Numbered from the stretch's first letter, positions 7,205 to 15,018 are shown. The stretch is 27,403 nucleotides of DNA from JBGQDM01 sp041495845 (GCA_041495845.1 JBGQDM010000039.1:1-27403); one strand, 5' to 3'. The notes: generated by a model not told the origin, from the letters alone. Program-made: numbers and translations.

Positions 7205-8311
7205 TCACTCCCCTGGGCGTTCCGCCAGAATGGGCTGCGGTTTCTTGACATCGTGGTTTGATTGTTGGGCCGCAGCGCGCATGTCATGGCGCGGGGCGGG
7301 GGAATGCGGTTCAGTCTTCAGAACAGCGCGCTCGTCCCATTTACCGAAAATCATCTTGCCGGCCGTGGTTTGCAGCACGGAAGTCACGGAAATGTCGATG
7401 GTCTTGCCAATCATCTTGCGTGCGTTATCCACCACCACCATGGTGCCGTCGTCGAGATAGGCCACGCCCTGGTTGTACTCTTTGCCTTCTTTGAGAATAA
7501 AGACGTGCATGGTTTCGCCCGGCAGCACGATGGGCTTGAGCGCGTTCGCCAGTTCGTTGATGTTCAGTACCTCGACCCCCTGCAACTGCGCCACTTTGTT
7601 GAGATTGAAATCGTTGGTGACGATCTTGCCCTCGTAGAGCTTGGCCAGTTCGATCAACTTCAAGTCCACTTCGCGGACAGTGGGAAAATCATCCTCCACG
7701 ATCTGAATGTTGAGGGAGGCGACTTTTTGCAGACGCTGCAGAATGTCCAGCCCGCGCCGGCCGCGGTTGCGCTTGAGCGAGTCGGAGGAGTCGGCGACCA
7801 GTTGCAGTTCGCGCAGCACGAACTGCGGGATGACGAGCACGCCGTCGAGAAAACCAGTTTCGGCGATGTCGGAAATGCGCCCGTCAATGATGACGCTGGT
7901 GTCGAGTATCTTGTAGCTCTTCCGGGTCTGTTTTTCGCCGCCGAACAGTCCGCCCAGCGCAGTCAGGTTGAGCAGATCACCCTTATTGGCGCCCACAATC
8001 AGACCCACATAGGCCATCAGTAGCATGACCAGCAACTGCAGGAAATGCTGCGTGGATCCTTCCGGCAGACTGGCGCGCAGAACCAAAGCGAAGAGATAGG
8101 CACCCAGGATACCAAGCACGCTGCCCGCTGCGGCGCCGATGAGGCGCTTCAGGCTGACCAGGCGCAGACGCCATTCGAACAAGATGACAAGCACGCCCAG
8201 CGCCAACCCTACGGCTGCGTCGGTCCTTGCAGGTAGGCCAAACGGTTGCAGGAGATAGCAGGCAACCGCAACCACTAGAACAAAAGCAATACGAACCAAG
8301 AATAAGTCCAC
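7205..8311 (-). CDS. membrane PIN-TRAM domain protein, YacL-like
   Basis: 368-aa protein. Residues 1-115 contain about four hydrophobic helices (IAFVLVVAVACYLL, AVGLALGVLVILF, GSVLGILGAYLFALVL, LQLLVMLLMAYVGLIVGA). A PIN nuclease domain follows (about 133-255) with acidic residues in the usual places: Asp137 in ILDTSVIIDGR, Glu169 in VLRELQ, Asp216, and Asp234 in VTNDFNLN. A TRAM RNA-binding domain (about 262-325, PGETMHVFILKEGKEYNQG) ends it, with a polar tail. PIN domains are usually metal-dependent RNases, so this is a predicted membrane-anchored RNase. GTG at 8311 is chosen because GGGGAGG lies five bases upstream and membrane helix 1 starts at once; the open frame continues upstream to 8722 without sense. 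In Bacillus yacL also precedes ispD and ispF. Confidence 0.9.
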   Translation of the reverse strand: MDLFLVRIAFVLVVAVACYLLQPFGLPARTDAAVGLALGVLVILFEWRLRLVSLKRLIGAAAGSVLGILGAYLFALVLRASLPEGSTQHFLQLLVMLLMAYVGLIVGANKGDLLNLTALGGLFGGEKQTRKSYKILDTSVIIDGRISDIAETGFLDGVLVIPQFVLRELQLVADSSDSLKRNRGRRGLDILQRLQKVASLNIQIVEDDFPTVREVDLKLIELAKLYEGKIVTNDFNLNKVAQLQGVEVLNINELANALKPIVLPGETMHVFILKEGKEYNQGVAYLDDGTMVVVDNARKMIGKTIDISVTSVLQTTAGKMIFGKWDERAVLKTEPHSPAPRHDMRAAAQQSNHDVKKPQPILAERPGE

Positions 8312-8585
8312 GCGAACCTCCCCAGGGGCAAAGCACCGCGCGGGCGAGGAAGGGAGGAAGGGCCTCGTCAGCCCGGTCTGCCAGTGTCCCCCGCCGGCAC
8401 AAAGCAACTGCTTCGGCCGGTTCGTTAAACGACGGGGCGTATGAATAAATAACAGTGCCCCACTTCCGGCCCAGCAATCCGGGACCGGGAGCAACCTATT
8501 TACACAGGAAGTATATACCCGAAGAGAACCTCCTGACCGCAGGCGCCGCTGCCAGCCCGGAGCTCTGGCTGATAAACTGCGCGGT

Positions 8586-9548
8586 ATGAGAGCGAGTGTG
8601 ATTCCGAAGTTTGGTGGACCGGATGTGCTGGAACTGCGCGAGGCGCCCGAGCCGCAAGCTGGCGTTGGAGAAGTCCGGATACGAGTGCAAGCCGCGGGAG
8701 TAAATTTTGCCGACATCATCATGGTGAACGGTGGCTATCCCGGAACCCCGCCTCCGCCGGTGATTGCCGGGCGGGAGTTCTGCGGCACACTGGAACCCAC
8801 CGGTGAACGTGTGATGGGCTACACGCAGTGGGGCGCGTTTGCCGAGATGGCGGTGACCCGACCCGGGTTTTTCTGGCCCGCACCGACGGATTGGACCGCG
8901 TCTGAGGCTGCGGCTTTCCCCGTCAACTACTTCACCGCCTATCTCGCCTATTGGAAAGCCGGCCTACTGGAACGCGCCTCGGGCGAGCCCCGTCCGCGCG
9001 TGCTCATCCACGCGGTGGCTGGCGGAGTGGGCACGGCGGCAGTGCAAATCGGCAAGCTGCTCGACATCGAGATGTATGGGACGTCGTCTTCGGCGGAGAA
9101 ACTGGCGCGAGTGCAAGTGTTGGGACTGCACCACGGGATTAACTACAAACAGCAAGACTACGAGGATGCGATTCGCGAGCTAACACAGAAGCAGGGTGTA
9201 GACGCTGTCTTCGAGATGTTGGGCGGCGAGCACACCGCGAAAAGCATTCGTTGCGTGCGCGAATTCGGCCGTGTGATTGTCTATGGCTCGGCCACGGGCA
9301 AAGCGTCCACGCTGGACACGCGCGCCCTCTATGCCAAGGGTGCCAGCGTGCATGGACTTTGGCTCTCTGTACTCTCGAACAATCAGCAGGTCATGGGCGA
9401 TGCCTGGCAACGTCTGTCGGGCTGGATTGGAGCGGGAAAGCTGCGTCCGATTGTGGGCCATGAGTTCCCTCTGGAGCAGGCAGCTGATGCATTCCGCCTG
9501 ATGTTGGAGCGCAAGAACTTTGGCAAAGTGGTGCTGCGCGTGCGTTAG
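8586..9548 (+). CDS. NADPH:quinone oxidoreductase-like MDR (zinc-independent alcohol dehydrogenase superfamily) protein
   Basis: 320-aa cytoplasmic oxidoreductase of the medium-chain dehydrogenase/reductase superfamily. The N-terminal GroES-like domain includes VRIRVQAAGVNFADI (about 30-44) and PPVIAGREFCGTLE; the nucleotide-binding Rossmann fold has AVAGGVGTAAVQIGK (143-157, the AxxGVG signature of quinone reductases). No structural zinc cysteines are present, as in the QOR/zeta-crystallin branch. The usual length is 320-330 aa. The substrate cannot be told. The ATG at 8586 has no Shine-Dalgarno; TAAACT (8573-8578), preceded by TGA as an extended -10, lies 7 bases upstream, with CTGCCA 18 bases before it. 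It is divergent from the PIN-TRAM gene, and its downstream neighbour is the candidate RNA on the other strand. Confidence 0.9.
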   Translation: MRASVIPKFGGPDVLELREAPEPQAGVGEVRIRVQAAGVNFADIIMVNGGYPGTPPPPVIAGREFCGTLEPTGERVMGYTQWGAFAEMAVTRPGFFWPAPTDWTASEAAAFPVNYFTAYLAYWKAGLLERASGEPRPRVLIHAVAGGVGTAAVQIGKLLDIEMYGTSSSAEKLARVQVLGLHHGINYKQQDYEDAIRELTQKQGVDAVFEMLGGEHTAKSIRCVREFGRVIVYGSATGKASTLDTRALYAKGASVHGLWLSVLSNNQQVMGDAWQRLSGWIGAGKLRPIVGHEFPLEQAADAFRLMLERKNFGKVVLRVR

Positions 9549-9784
9549 CTGAGGCGGAAGCGCGCACTGTCTCGGTGTTCTGTTTGTCTCTCGCTGCGTT
9601 TTTTCCCTGTTTCACATCAATCTTCGGATCGGAAACACCCTTGGTGCTCACTCCCAGGAGCCTGCTCCGTCCAAACAGGCGTGCGGCAAAAGCGCCTGAC
9701 CGGAAAGGGAACTTTCACGACGCCACGTCCGTACTGAATCGAGTGAGCCGGCTGCATTCGCAGCGGCCGCGAGGAGTTGCAAGC
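9549..9784. other. gene-free stretch after the MDR gene
   Basis: Open frames here on both strands give cysteine- and arginine-rich sequence with no domain-like pattern, so I call no gene. One notable element is a 6-bp inverted repeat, CAGGCG (9676-9681) with CGCCTG (9693-9698), around an 11-base loop, and a shorter GCTGC/GCAGC stem near 9751-9764. If the minus-strand RNA at 9785-9900 reads through, this is its downstream region. Confidence 0.4.
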
Positions 9785-9900
9785 AAGAAAAGGGGTCCAA
9801 CGGATTGTCTTCGCCCGAGGTTTGGCGGCCCTGGCGAAGGCCATCTGCGGCAGAAAGCGTGCGGCTTTGCAGCCGAAGCTTTCTGTGTCGTTGGACCCGC
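9785..9900 (-). ncRNA. candidate structured small RNA with a three-way junction
   Basis: Read on the minus strand, about 110-115 nt. P1 is a perfect 10-bp closing stem, GGGTCCAACG (9898-9889) with CGTTGGACCC (9802-9793). Inside are two hairpins. The first is an 8-bp stem CAGAAAGC/GCTTTCTG (9885-9878 with 9858-9851), then a small internal loop and a 5-bp stem CGGCT/AGCCG capped by GCAA, a GNRA tetraloop only on this strand. The second is CTTCGCC/GGCGAAG (9839-9833 with 9815-9809), extended by AGG/CCT. A promoter ends 7 bases before G9900 and TTTTCTT (9791-9785) follows P1. No open frame fits. It does not match tRNA, SRP RNA, tmRNA or a riboswitch I know. On the plus strand it could instead be part of a leader, but the GNRA loop, promoter and U-tract favour minus. 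Confidence 0.5.
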
Positions 9901-9906
9901 GCGTGC

Positions 9907-9935
9907 ATTGTAGGCCAAGTTCGCGGAAATACAAA
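9907..9935. promoter_or_regulatory. mirror-symmetric bidirectional promoter
   Basis: ATTGTA (9907-9912) and ATACAA (9929-9934) are arranged so that each strand reads a promoter. Minus: TTGTAT (9934-9929), 16 bases, TACAAT (9912-9907), pointing into the candidate RNA with a start near 9900. Plus: TTGTAG (9908-9913), 16 bases, TACAAA (9930-9935), pointing to the secreted-protein gene with a start near 9942 and a leader of about 65 nt. The -10 of one strand is the -35 of the other. Confidence 0.5.
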
Positions 9936-9978
9936 TTTTTCGTGAAGCTGGCGCGGCAGGGCTGCCAAGTCCAACCGT

Positions 9979-9991
9979 CCCGCAATGCGGG
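9979..9991 (+). promoter_or_regulatory. leader hairpin just before the ribosome site
   Basis: CCCGC (9979-9983) and GCGGG (9987-9991) form a 5-bp GC stem with loop AAT. It ends six bases before the GAGGTG ribosome site (9997-10002) of the secreted protein. It may stabilise the leader or limit ribosome access; the sequence alone does not decide. Confidence 0.35.
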
Positions 9992-10006
9992 AAGATGAGG
10001 TGTGAA

Positions 10007-10381
10007 ATGAAGCGTTTGACTTGGAAGGGATTGGTACTGGGCGCAGTGCTGGCGGTGGCTTCGAGCGGATTCGCAGCCAGTGGAAATCTGAGCCTGACGA
10101 CAGACACCAACGTAAACGGGACGGCGCTGAAGGCCGGAAATTACAAAGTCTCCTGGGACGGCAACGGGCCGGCAGTGGACGTGAAGATCATGAGCGGGAA
10201 GAAAGTGCTGGCTACGGTGCCGGCGCGCCTGGTCACGCTGCCCAACGCCTCCCCGTATGATTCCGCGGTGGTGAACAGCGTGGGCACGGGCCGGACGTTG
10301 ACCGAAATCCGCTTCGGCGGGAAAACCACGGCACTGGCCATCGGGCAGGAGAGCGCCGGGATGCAGGAAAGCTCGAAGTAG
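10007..10381 (+). CDS. small secreted protein of unknown function
   Basis: 124-aa protein with a clear signal peptide: MKR, hydrophobic core LVLGAVLAVASSGFA, and cleavage after AxA near residue 24. The mature part (about 100 aa) looks like a single beta-rich domain, with GTALKAGNYKVSWDGNG, VDVKIMSGKKVLATVPARLV and TLTEIRFGGKTTALAIG. Similar short exported proteins are common in Acidobacteriota; I know of no assigned function. ATG at 10007 is preferred over the in-frame ATG at 9995 because GAGGTG lies four to six bases before it and the signal peptide starts there. The gene has a likely promoter at 9908-9935, a structured leader, and a terminator right after its stop. It is a single-gene unit, convergent with the M1 peptidase. 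Confidence 0.8.
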   Translation: MKRLTWKGLVLGAVLAVASSGFAASGNLSLTTDTNVNGTALKAGNYKVSWDGNGPAVDVKIMSGKKVLATVPARLVTLPNASPYDSAVVNSVGTGRTLTEIRFGGKTTALAIGQESAGMQESSK

Positions 10382-10401
10382 CGCGACACAAAGACGGGAG
10401 C

Positions 10402-10435
10402 AAAATGGGAGCGCGAAACTGCGCCCCCATTTTTT
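10402..10435. terminator. bidirectional intrinsic terminator
   Basis: AAAATGGG (10402-10409), a mismatch, GCGC, loop GAAACT, GCGC, a mismatch, then CCCATTTT followed by more T. The stem has 12 pairs in total. T-rich on the plus side and A-rich on the other, it suits both convergent genes: the secreted protein ending at 10381 and the M1 peptidase ending at 10442. Confidence 0.8.
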
Positions 10436-10441
10436 CCCCCG

Positions 10442-12886
10442 TTATTTCTCGGCGAGCACGTCGAAGTTGTAATTGACCAACGCTGTCTTGGGAATCTGCT
10501 TGAGGCCCCGGATGGGAACTTTCTGCGATAGCGTCTTGTTCCCCCGCATGGGCATGCGACCGAGAAAGACGGTACGGCCATCCGCCAATTGCAAGTAGAG
10601 CGGAACGGCCATGGCAAACTTATCGTCCACTCCGGATTGGCTGAGTGTGAAATTCATGACCACATCACCGTCGGGCCCGGTTTCAAATGAAGACTGAACG
10701 TTGTACTTCGGCAGGGCAGTGCCATAGACGTATTCGTTGAAGAACCAATCCATCTTGCCGTTGCCGTCCAGGTTCATGTCGCGCGTCATGTGCTTCTCCA
10801 CCATGGCCTTGAAATCCTCGGTGGTGGCAGCCCGGTTGGCGTAACTGCGGACAAAGTCCTGCATCAGCGCCTTGAAATTCGCGTCGCCCTGCTGGTTATT
10901 CCAGAGCATCATGCGGATCATGTGCAGAATGTAGCCGCCCTTGGGATAGATCAGGCGACGGGTGATGTCGAATCCCGAGCGGCTGTTGCTCAGACGATAG
11001 CCCAGAGTCAGCGGCCCAGCATCAATGGCGCGATATCCTTCCTTGTTTCGTTCCAGCAGCAGATCGCGCTCGTCATTCCAGAACTCAAAGTATTTCTTTG
11101 GCTCCTTCTGATACACAGCCTGGATGTAGATGGAAGCGGAGGCTTCGGAAAAACCCTCGCTCATCCACTGGTCGCGGTAGGAATTGAAGCCGACCGCGTG
11201 TCCCCACCACTGGTGCGCGACTTCGTGCGGCGTGACCACACGCCAGTAGCCGCGATCGAGGTCGAGCCCAAACTGGTGGCGCACCGTGGTATCGAAGTAG
11301 TAGCAAATCGGGATGTACACCAGACCGGGCCAGGCCTGCCCAAAGCCGCACGCGGTCTGCTGCGTCAGCGCAACGGTTTTGTAGGGCACAGGGCCGAAGT
11401 AGTCGTTGTAAATCTGCATGGCGAGTTGGCCTTCGGCGAGGGCCTTCTTGTTGAGCGAGGTCGTGTCCATGGTTCCAAGCACGGCTTCACTGACGTGCGA
11501 GCCCTGGGTGGGGAGTTCTCCGCTCACCGCTTGTTGGATGCCCTTGACCCAATCGGGAGGTTCCTGATTGGCGTAGGACTGCACCAGGTAATCGCCCTTG
11601 GGCGTCTTGGTTTCTTCTTTCTTGAACTTGCCAAAACTGAAACCAGCAACTGCGAGCGGAGCCTCACTCTTCCACACGGTTACGTTCTGGTCACCCTGAG
11701 TGGTGTCCGAGACACGGTTGCCGGTGGCGGCAACCTGCATCCCCTTGGGCACGCGAATGGTCATGTCGTAGTTGCTGTAGGCGCCAAAGGAAAGGCTGGC
11801 CAGGTTGGGGTACCAGTCTTCGCGGGCCACAGGAAAATAATTGCCGCCGCCGGTGTTGACCACCGCCTCCTTACCGTCGTAGGTCGTTGTGATGGTCAGC
11901 TTTTCTCCTGCCGCCAAGGGCTTGGACAAGATCACCCAGAAATCCGGGTCTGCTTTCTTGTCCTCTTGAATGAAGGACACCGATTGGCCTCCGTCGGCGC
12001 TCACACTCTGCACGCGCAGCGTCGAAAAAAGGGCAAACGGAATTACGCGCTGGCCATTGACCGCGGAAACAATGGTGGTGGCAGCTTTGCCGGTCAGGTG
12101 AGCACCCTTGTCGAAGCTGGCTTCGAGTTGCTGGTGCTCGATGCGAATGGTTTCGTTTTGCTCGGCGCTGCTGGCGGTCCCCTTCTTGTACTCCTCGGAG
12201 TAGTGGTGCGCCGCCCACACGCCGAACTTATTTTCATCCCACGTAATCAGCTCCACTTCTTCTGGAGCGACCGAGCGAGCAAAGTTGGGCGCGCCGTGCG
12301 GGTCAATCGCAAAAATCATCTTGTCGTTGTAGCGCTTGCCGTGAATGAATGCGACGAACAGGCCGCCCGGCTCGGTGCCCAACACATCTTGCAGAATCCG
12401 CGCTTCGAGGTTGTAGTGGACCTTCTTGCGGGTGACGTTCCTGCTGTCTTCGAGCGGCCCGGCAGCGCACGATCCACCGCCGCCGCTCGCCGCCTTCTTC
12501 ACCTCGTCGTAGGTCGCATCAGTAAAACGCAGCATCATCTCGGAAAAGTTTTCGCTGAACACATCACTCTTGGTCAGCAGTTTCAGCATGCCCATCTCGA
12601 TCGGCAGGGGCGGGTTGAGTACGAGGTTCCCATCCCCGGTGAAGACGGCGCCGGTGACTTTCCCCTGCACCGGCGCCAGAAAGCAGAGGGTGCCGGAGTG
12701 TAGATGGAAGGTCGCTGAGTCCCGCTTCAGCGTCAGGTCCGTCACGCCGACGGACTCACCGAAACCTACCGTGCGCAGCGCCTGGTAAGTTACATCAGAA
12801 TTTCCGGTTTGCTGAGCGGGAGCATATCCTCCCAGGCTGAGTAGGCAAAAAATGAGTGCGGGAACGAACGAGCAGCGCAACTTCAT
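10442..12886 (-). CDS. secreted M1-family zinc aminopeptidase
   Basis: 814-aa exported protein: signal peptide at 1 to about 25 (core FVPALIFCLLSLGGYA). The gluzincin motif HEVAHQWWGH (His554, Glu555, His558) is followed after 18 residues by Glu577 in SEGFSEAS, the exact M1 spacing HExxH-x18-E; the zinc site is therefore intact. A downstream KGGYILHMI probably holds the transition-state tyrosine. The usual GxMEN substrate loop is not obvious; CGFGQAWPGLVYIP lies where it would be expected, which suggests a divergent specificity. The long N-terminal region (about 30-400) is beta-rich. It probably trims peptides in the periplasm or outside the cell. ATG at 12886 has AGGAG eight bases upstream and a promoter at 12913-12942. 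It is divergent from selB. Confidence 0.9.
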   Translation of the reverse strand: MKLRCSFVPALIFCLLSLGGYAPAQQTGNSDVTYQALRTVGFGESVGVTDLTLKRDSATFHLHSGTLCFLAPVQGKVTGAVFTGDGNLVLNPPLPIEMGMLKLLTKSDVFSENFSEMMLRFTDATYDEVKKAASGGGGSCAAGPLEDSRNVTRKKVHYNLEARILQDVLGTEPGGLFVAFIHGKRYNDKMIFAIDPHGAPNFARSVAPEEVELITWDENKFGVWAAHHYSEEYKKGTASSAEQNETIRIEHQQLEASFDKGAHLTGKAATTIVSAVNGQRVIPFALFSTLRVQSVSADGGQSVSFIQEDKKADPDFWVILSKPLAAGEKLTITTTYDGKEAVVNTGGGNYFPVAREDWYPNLASLSFGAYSNYDMTIRVPKGMQVAATGNRVSDTTQGDQNVTVWKSEAPLAVAGFSFGKFKKEETKTPKGDYLVQSYANQEPPDWVKGIQQAVSGELPTQGSHVSEAVLGTMDTTSLNKKALAEGQLAMQIYNDYFGPVPYKTVALTQQTACGFGQAWPGLVYIPICYYFDTTVRHQFGLDLDRGYWRVVTPHEVAHQWWGHAVGFNSYRDQWMSEGFSEASASIYIQAVYQKEPKKYFEFWNDERDLLLERNKEGYRAIDAGPLTLGYRLSNSRSGFDITRRLIYPKGGYILHMIRMMLWNNQQGDANFKALMQDFVRSYANRAATTEDFKAMVEKHMTRDMNLDGNGKMDWFFNEYVYGTALPKYNVQSSFETGPDGDVVMNFTLSQSGVDDKFAMAVPLYLQLADGRTVFLGRMPMRGNKTLSQKVPIRGLKQIPKTALVNYNFDVLAEK

Positions 12887-12912
12887 GGCGAGGACTCCTG
12901 TGTAAGTCGGAG

Positions 12913-12942
12913 ATTATCTACCAATTGGCCAGATCGCGCCAA
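12913..12942 (-). promoter_or_regulatory. promoter for the M1 peptidase gene
   Basis: On the minus strand: TTGGCG (12942-12937), 18 bases, GATAAT (12918-12913). The predicted start near 12906 leaves a leader of about 20 nt carrying AGGAG, so this gene has an ordinary leader unlike many others in the window. Confidence 0.5.
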
Positions 12943-13046
12943 GGACTTAAGAGAGTTTTTTTGCTGCCCACGGACAATTACTTGAAACCAACGAGATCGC
13001 GTACACCTTCGCTCTGCCCAGCCCTGCCCGGTACACTGGTGCGGCC

Positions 13047-14945
13047 ATGAAATCCGTCGTGGTGGGTACGGCCGGGCACATTGACCACGGGAAGACGGCG
13101 CTGGTGCGTGCGCTGACTGGGATCGACACCGACCGGCTGCAGGAAGAAAAGCGGCGCGGCATCACCATTGACCTCGGCTTTGCGCACCTCGAACTACCGG
13201 GCGCCGAGGGCGGGCTGCGGCTCGGATTCGTAGACGTCCCCGGGCACGAACGCTTTGTCCGCAACATGCTTGCCGGCATTGGCGGGATTGATCTGGTGCT
13301 GCTGGTCATCGCGGCGGACGAAGCCATCAAACCGCAGACCCGCGAACATTTCGACATTTGCCGCCTGCTCTCGATCTCGCGCGGCATCACTGTACTCACC
13401 AAAGCAGACCTGGTGGACGCGGAAACGCTTGCCGTGGCGCGGCTCGAGGTCGAGGAGCTTCTGCGCGGTTCGTTTCTGGACACGGCGCGTGCGCCCATGG
13501 TCGCCGTAAGCGCAAAAACTGGCGCGGGGCTCGACGAGTTGAGGCGCGCCCTGGCGGAGGTGGCCGCCGGCGTGGCCTCCCGCGACTCGCAGGCCTTGCC
13601 GCGGTTGCCAGTGGACCGCGTGTTCACCATGAAGGGTTTTGGCACGGTAACCACCGGCACGTTGATTTCCGGGACTATCCGCAAGGAAGACGAGTTGGAA
13701 GTATTTCCCTCCGGAAAGCGGGTGCGGGTCAGGGGTGTGCAGGTCCACGGCGAGAGCACGGACCGAGCGACGGCCGGGCAGCGCACCGCGCTCAATCTGG
13801 CTGGCGTCACCACGGACGAGTTGGCGCGCGGCATGATGCTGGCGCCGCCGGGATGTTTTTCCGCAACGCAAGTGGTGGACGTCCGGCTGACGCTGCTGCC
13901 CACGGCACGGCGGCTGAAAAACCGCGACCGTGTCCATCTGTATGCGTACAGCGCGGAAACCATTGCCACCGTCCGGCTCTGGGACCAGATGCGGTTGGAC
14001 GCCGGACACACCGCACTCGCCCGTCTCACGCTGGATGCGCCGCTGCAGTTATTGCCCGGCGACCGGTTGATTGTGCGGCAATTTTCGCCGGTGGTGACCA
14101 TCGGCGGCGGTGTGGTGGCCGACGCGCACCCGTTACGAGCGAGGTCCGCGCGGGCAGAACTCTCTGAATTCCTGTCCGCGATGCTGGATGGCACACCGGA
14201 AGAGATGATCCGGAGGAGGATTGCGCGTCGGCTGGGCGGCGGCTGCACTCACGAAGATCTCCAACGCGAGACGGGATGGGCGCCCCGGCTCTTGCAGGCA
14301 ACACTGGCCAAGTTAGTGGAAGCGGGAAGCATCCGGCAGGTTGGCGGCATCCTCGTAGATGCAGCCTTCTGGAATTCAGTCTTGGCGGGATTGCCGACTC
14401 TGGTCGGGAAGAGCCTGGCCGCAAACCGTCTGCGCCAGGGCGTACACAAAGAAGAGCTGCGAGCCCCACGTACACATCCGGCGATTTTCGACGCCGCACT
14501 CGCCGAATTAATAAAACTGCGGAAACTCGAGGTCAGCGGCGAGTTGGTGCGCTTGCCCGGACGTGGAGTGGAGCTAAAAGACGACGAAACCGCTGCGCAG
14601 AAGATGATTGAAGACGCATTTGCGCGCGCCGGGCTGGCGGTACCCGCGCTCAAAGACGTGCTGGCGGGACTGCAAGTAGACCGCGCGCGCGCGCAGAAGA
14701 TCGTAACCCTGCTGCTGCGCGACAGAGTGCTGGTGAAAATCTCCGAAGAGCTGGTGTTTCATCAGTACGCCCTCGCGGAACTGCGCACCCAGGTGGCGGC
14801 GTTAAAAGCAAAGTCGCCGAATATGGACGTGGGCCGCTTCAAGGCGCTGACCGGCGTCTCCCGCAAATACGCCATTCCGCTGCTGGAATATCTTGATCGC
14901 GAACGCGTGACGCGCCGCGTCGGCGATGAGCGGGTGATTCTGTAA
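13047..14945 (+). CDS. selB: selenocysteine-specific elongation factor SelB
   Basis: 632-aa translation GTPase that delivers selenocysteinyl-tRNA to UGA codons marked by a SECIS element. The G domain is complete: G1 GTAGHIDHGKT (7-17), switch RGITIDLGF (38-46), G3 DVPGHE (63-68), G4 TKAD (118-121), and SAKTG. EF-Tu-like domains 2 and 3 follow (about 180-370), where MKGFGTVTTGTL is typical. The C-terminal part (about 375-632) reads as the winged-helix array that binds SECIS RNA. Length is close to that of E. coli SelB (614). ATG at 13047 opens directly on the G domain; there is no Shine-Dalgarno, but TACACT (13032-13037) lies 9 bases upstream. No selA, selD, selC or obvious selenoprotein gene is in this window. 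Confidence 0.95.
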   Translation: MKSVVVGTAGHIDHGKTALVRALTGIDTDRLQEEKRRGITIDLGFAHLELPGAEGGLRLGFVDVPGHERFVRNMLAGIGGIDLVLLVIAADEAIKPQTREHFDICRLLSISRGITVLTKADLVDAETLAVARLEVEELLRGSFLDTARAPMVAVSAKTGAGLDELRRALAEVAAGVASRDSQALPRLPVDRVFTMKGFGTVTTGTLISGTIRKEDELEVFPSGKRVRVRGVQVHGESTDRATAGQRTALNLAGVTTDELARGMMLAPPGCFSATQVVDVRLTLLPTARRLKNRDRVHLYAYSAETIATVRLWDQMRLDAGHTALARLTLDAPLQLLPGDRLIVRQFSPVVTIGGGVVADAHPLRARSARAELSEFLSAMLDGTPEEMIRRRIARRLGGGCTHEDLQRETGWAPRLLQATLAKLVEAGSIRQVGGILVDAAFWNSVLAGLPTLVGKSLAANRLRQGVHKEELRAPRTHPAIFDAALAELIKLRKLEVSGELVRLPGRGVELKDDETAAQKMIEDAFARAGLAVPALKDVLAGLQVDRARAQKIVTLLLRDRVLVKISEELVFHQYALAELRTQVAALKAKSPNMDVGRFKALTGVSRKYAIPLLEYLDRERVTRRVGDERVIL

Positions 14946-15018
14946 GCACGTGGCAGCACCTAAGAGACGGAACTGTCATTCTGTCTGTAACGACGCTTCG
15001 CCCGCGACGACCGGGCTG

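Noticed and set aside
9785..9900. tRNA-Sec, SRP RNA, purine-type riboswitch or hammerhead as identity of the RNA candidate
   Set aside because: No T-loop GGTTCGA or CCA end, no SRP tip GGAAGGAAGCA-like motif, no conserved purine-riboswitch junction, and no CUGAUGA/GAAA hammerhead core.
9575..9985. Small open frames on both strands between the MDR gene and the secreted protein
   Set aside because: Cys/Arg/Pro-rich, no ribosome sites, and they overlap the structured RNA candidate.
10790..12703. 637-codon open frame on the plus strand
   Set aside because: Antisense shadow of the M1 peptidase, which has the HExxH-x18-E motif, a signal peptide and a ribosome site.
12947..14248. 433-codon open frame on the minus strand
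   Set aside because: Antisense shadow of selB; Ser/Arg/Pro-rich with no recognisable domain.
14946..15018. Terminator between selB and the convergent membrane-protein gene
   Set aside because: I find no stable stem followed by a T-run in these 73 bases.
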